Part shown: in pieces, positions 63,905-64,000 of the stretch
How the letters are laid out: each line of letters begins with the position of its first letter
Position numbering within the stretch: position 1 is the stretch's first letter
Assembly: GCF_051401765.1 (NCBI RefSeq)
Contig: NW_027480506.1
Span: 1,612,001-1,676,000, forward strand
Reading direction: 5' to 3'
DNA from: Calliopsis andreniformis
Taxonomy: Eukaryota > Arthropoda > Insecta > Hymenoptera > Andrenidae
Length of the DNA: 64,000 nucleotides
Made by a program: the position numbers and the translations under genes
Notes under the pieces: model-generated
Told to the model about the DNA's origin: nothing
Seen by the model: the letters and a program-made list of their open reading frames with translations, nothing else
Databases searched by the model: none

Positions 63905-64000
63905 GATTGAGGATTGAAGATTGAGTATTGAGGATTGAGGATTGAGGATTGACGATTGAGGATTGAAGATTCAGTATTGAGGGTGGAAGATTGAGAATTG

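Larger units (their letters stand above)
1..64000 (+). repeat. Heptanucleotide satellite array, unit ATTGAGG
   Basis: The whole window is a head-to-tail array of the 7-bp unit ATTGAGG, read on the + strand, with no stretch of unrelated DNA. Common variants are ATTGAAG, ATTGAGT, ATTGAGA, ATTCAGG, GTTGAGG, TTTGAGG, ACTGAGG, GCTGAGG, ATTGGGG, AATGAGG and ATAGAGG. Register is kept over long stretches; breaks are mostly single 6-bp units (ATGAGG, ACGAGG, ATGTGG, ATCAGG) and a few 8-bp units. The + strand is very rich in G and very poor in C. All three + frames hit TGA every 21 bases, and all three - frames read a periodic ILNPQSS peptide without stops in the unmutated repeat. Neither array edge is in the window. 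Organism and function cannot be told from the sequence. A eukaryotic satellite is the likeliest reading; heptamer repeats also exist in cyanobacteria, but as short arrays. Confidence 0.97.
57391..64000 (+). repeat. Right-hand mosaic of A and C modules
   Basis: This region mixes pieces of the 3,189-bp family with short repeats at several offsets. 57680-58790 matches 61825-62935 (4,145 bp). 61080-61264 matches 61919-62103 (839 bp). 61321-61540 matches about 62531-62750 (1,210 bp, then 1,217). 60031-60110 matches 61541 (1,510 bp) and 62758. 60420-60960 matches 63364-63904 (2,944 bp). 59620-59990 matches 54152-54520 (5,468 bp). A-module doublets lie at 58058/58438 and 62208/62578. Copies near 57693, 60528, 60989, 61830 and 63472 have GACCTGTG in place of AAACTGTG. 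There is no B module. The window ends inside the array. Confidence 0.8.

Noticed and set aside
1..64000. Telomeric repeat.
   Set aside because: The unit is 7 bp and G-rich on one strand like plant telomeres (TTTAGGG), but ATTGAGG is not a telomere repeat I recognise. The many variants and kilobase-scale higher-order units are unlike a telomerase product. A subtelomeric position is still possible.
1..64000. CRISPR array or other prokaryotic repeat system.
   Set aside because: There are no unique spacers, the repeats are far too short, and no associated genes are present. Heptamer repeats are known in cyanobacteria, but not as a 64-kb layered satellite.

Overview
The window is one uninterrupted block of satellite DNA. 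From base 1 to base 64000 the + strand is built from a 7-bp unit, ATTGAGG, always in the same orientation, with one to a few substitutions per unit. No unique flanking DNA appears at either end, so the array is larger than the window. I find no believable gene, RNA gene, mobile element, CRISPR array or promoter. Nothing identifies the species. The scale and the layered higher-order structure suggest heterochromatin of a eukaryotic chromosome (centromeric, pericentromeric or subtelomeric), but that is inference.

The array has three levels. (1) The heptad, in near-perfect register for 64 kb; register shifts come mostly from 6-bp units of the type ATGAGG or ACGAGG. (2) Recurrent modules made of distinctive, fixed heptad variants: module A (about 200 bp, about 80 copies across the window), module B (about 104 bp, 30 copies, only between about 0.5 and 40.4 kb, carrying a small hairpin), and module C (about 55 bp, from about 6.3 kb to the end). 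(3) Segmental duplications of blocks of these modules.

Layout: 1-5934, early block with a 1,297-bp tandem duplication and a 4,173-bp-offset duplication. 5935-18491 and 18492-31048, a 12,557-bp tandem duplication with only a handful of differences seen; each copy contains the same nested 2,304-bp and 1,089-bp duplications. 31049-35860, a block whose parts recur at 41.5-48.1 kb and 48.6-50.0 kb. 35860-41501, a return of material like 7-16 kb, with a 397-bp tandem duplication and the last B modules. 41502-48115, the recurrence of 31.4-34.4 kb followed by a 3.03-kb tandem duplication. 48090 to about 57390, three tandem copies of a 3,189-bp unit. 57391-64000, a finer mosaic of the same modules with many short overlapping duplications.

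The - strand is nearly free of stop codons because the repeat reads as the same heptapeptide, ILNPQSS, in all three - frames, while every + frame meets TGA every 21 bases. The long - strand open frames (up to 821 codons) therefore follow from the repeat and are not annotated as genes. The most informative results are the register arithmetic, which accounts for the length of six duplication units, and the 12,557-bp duplication, whose junction can be placed inside a 28-bp tract of a module A copy.
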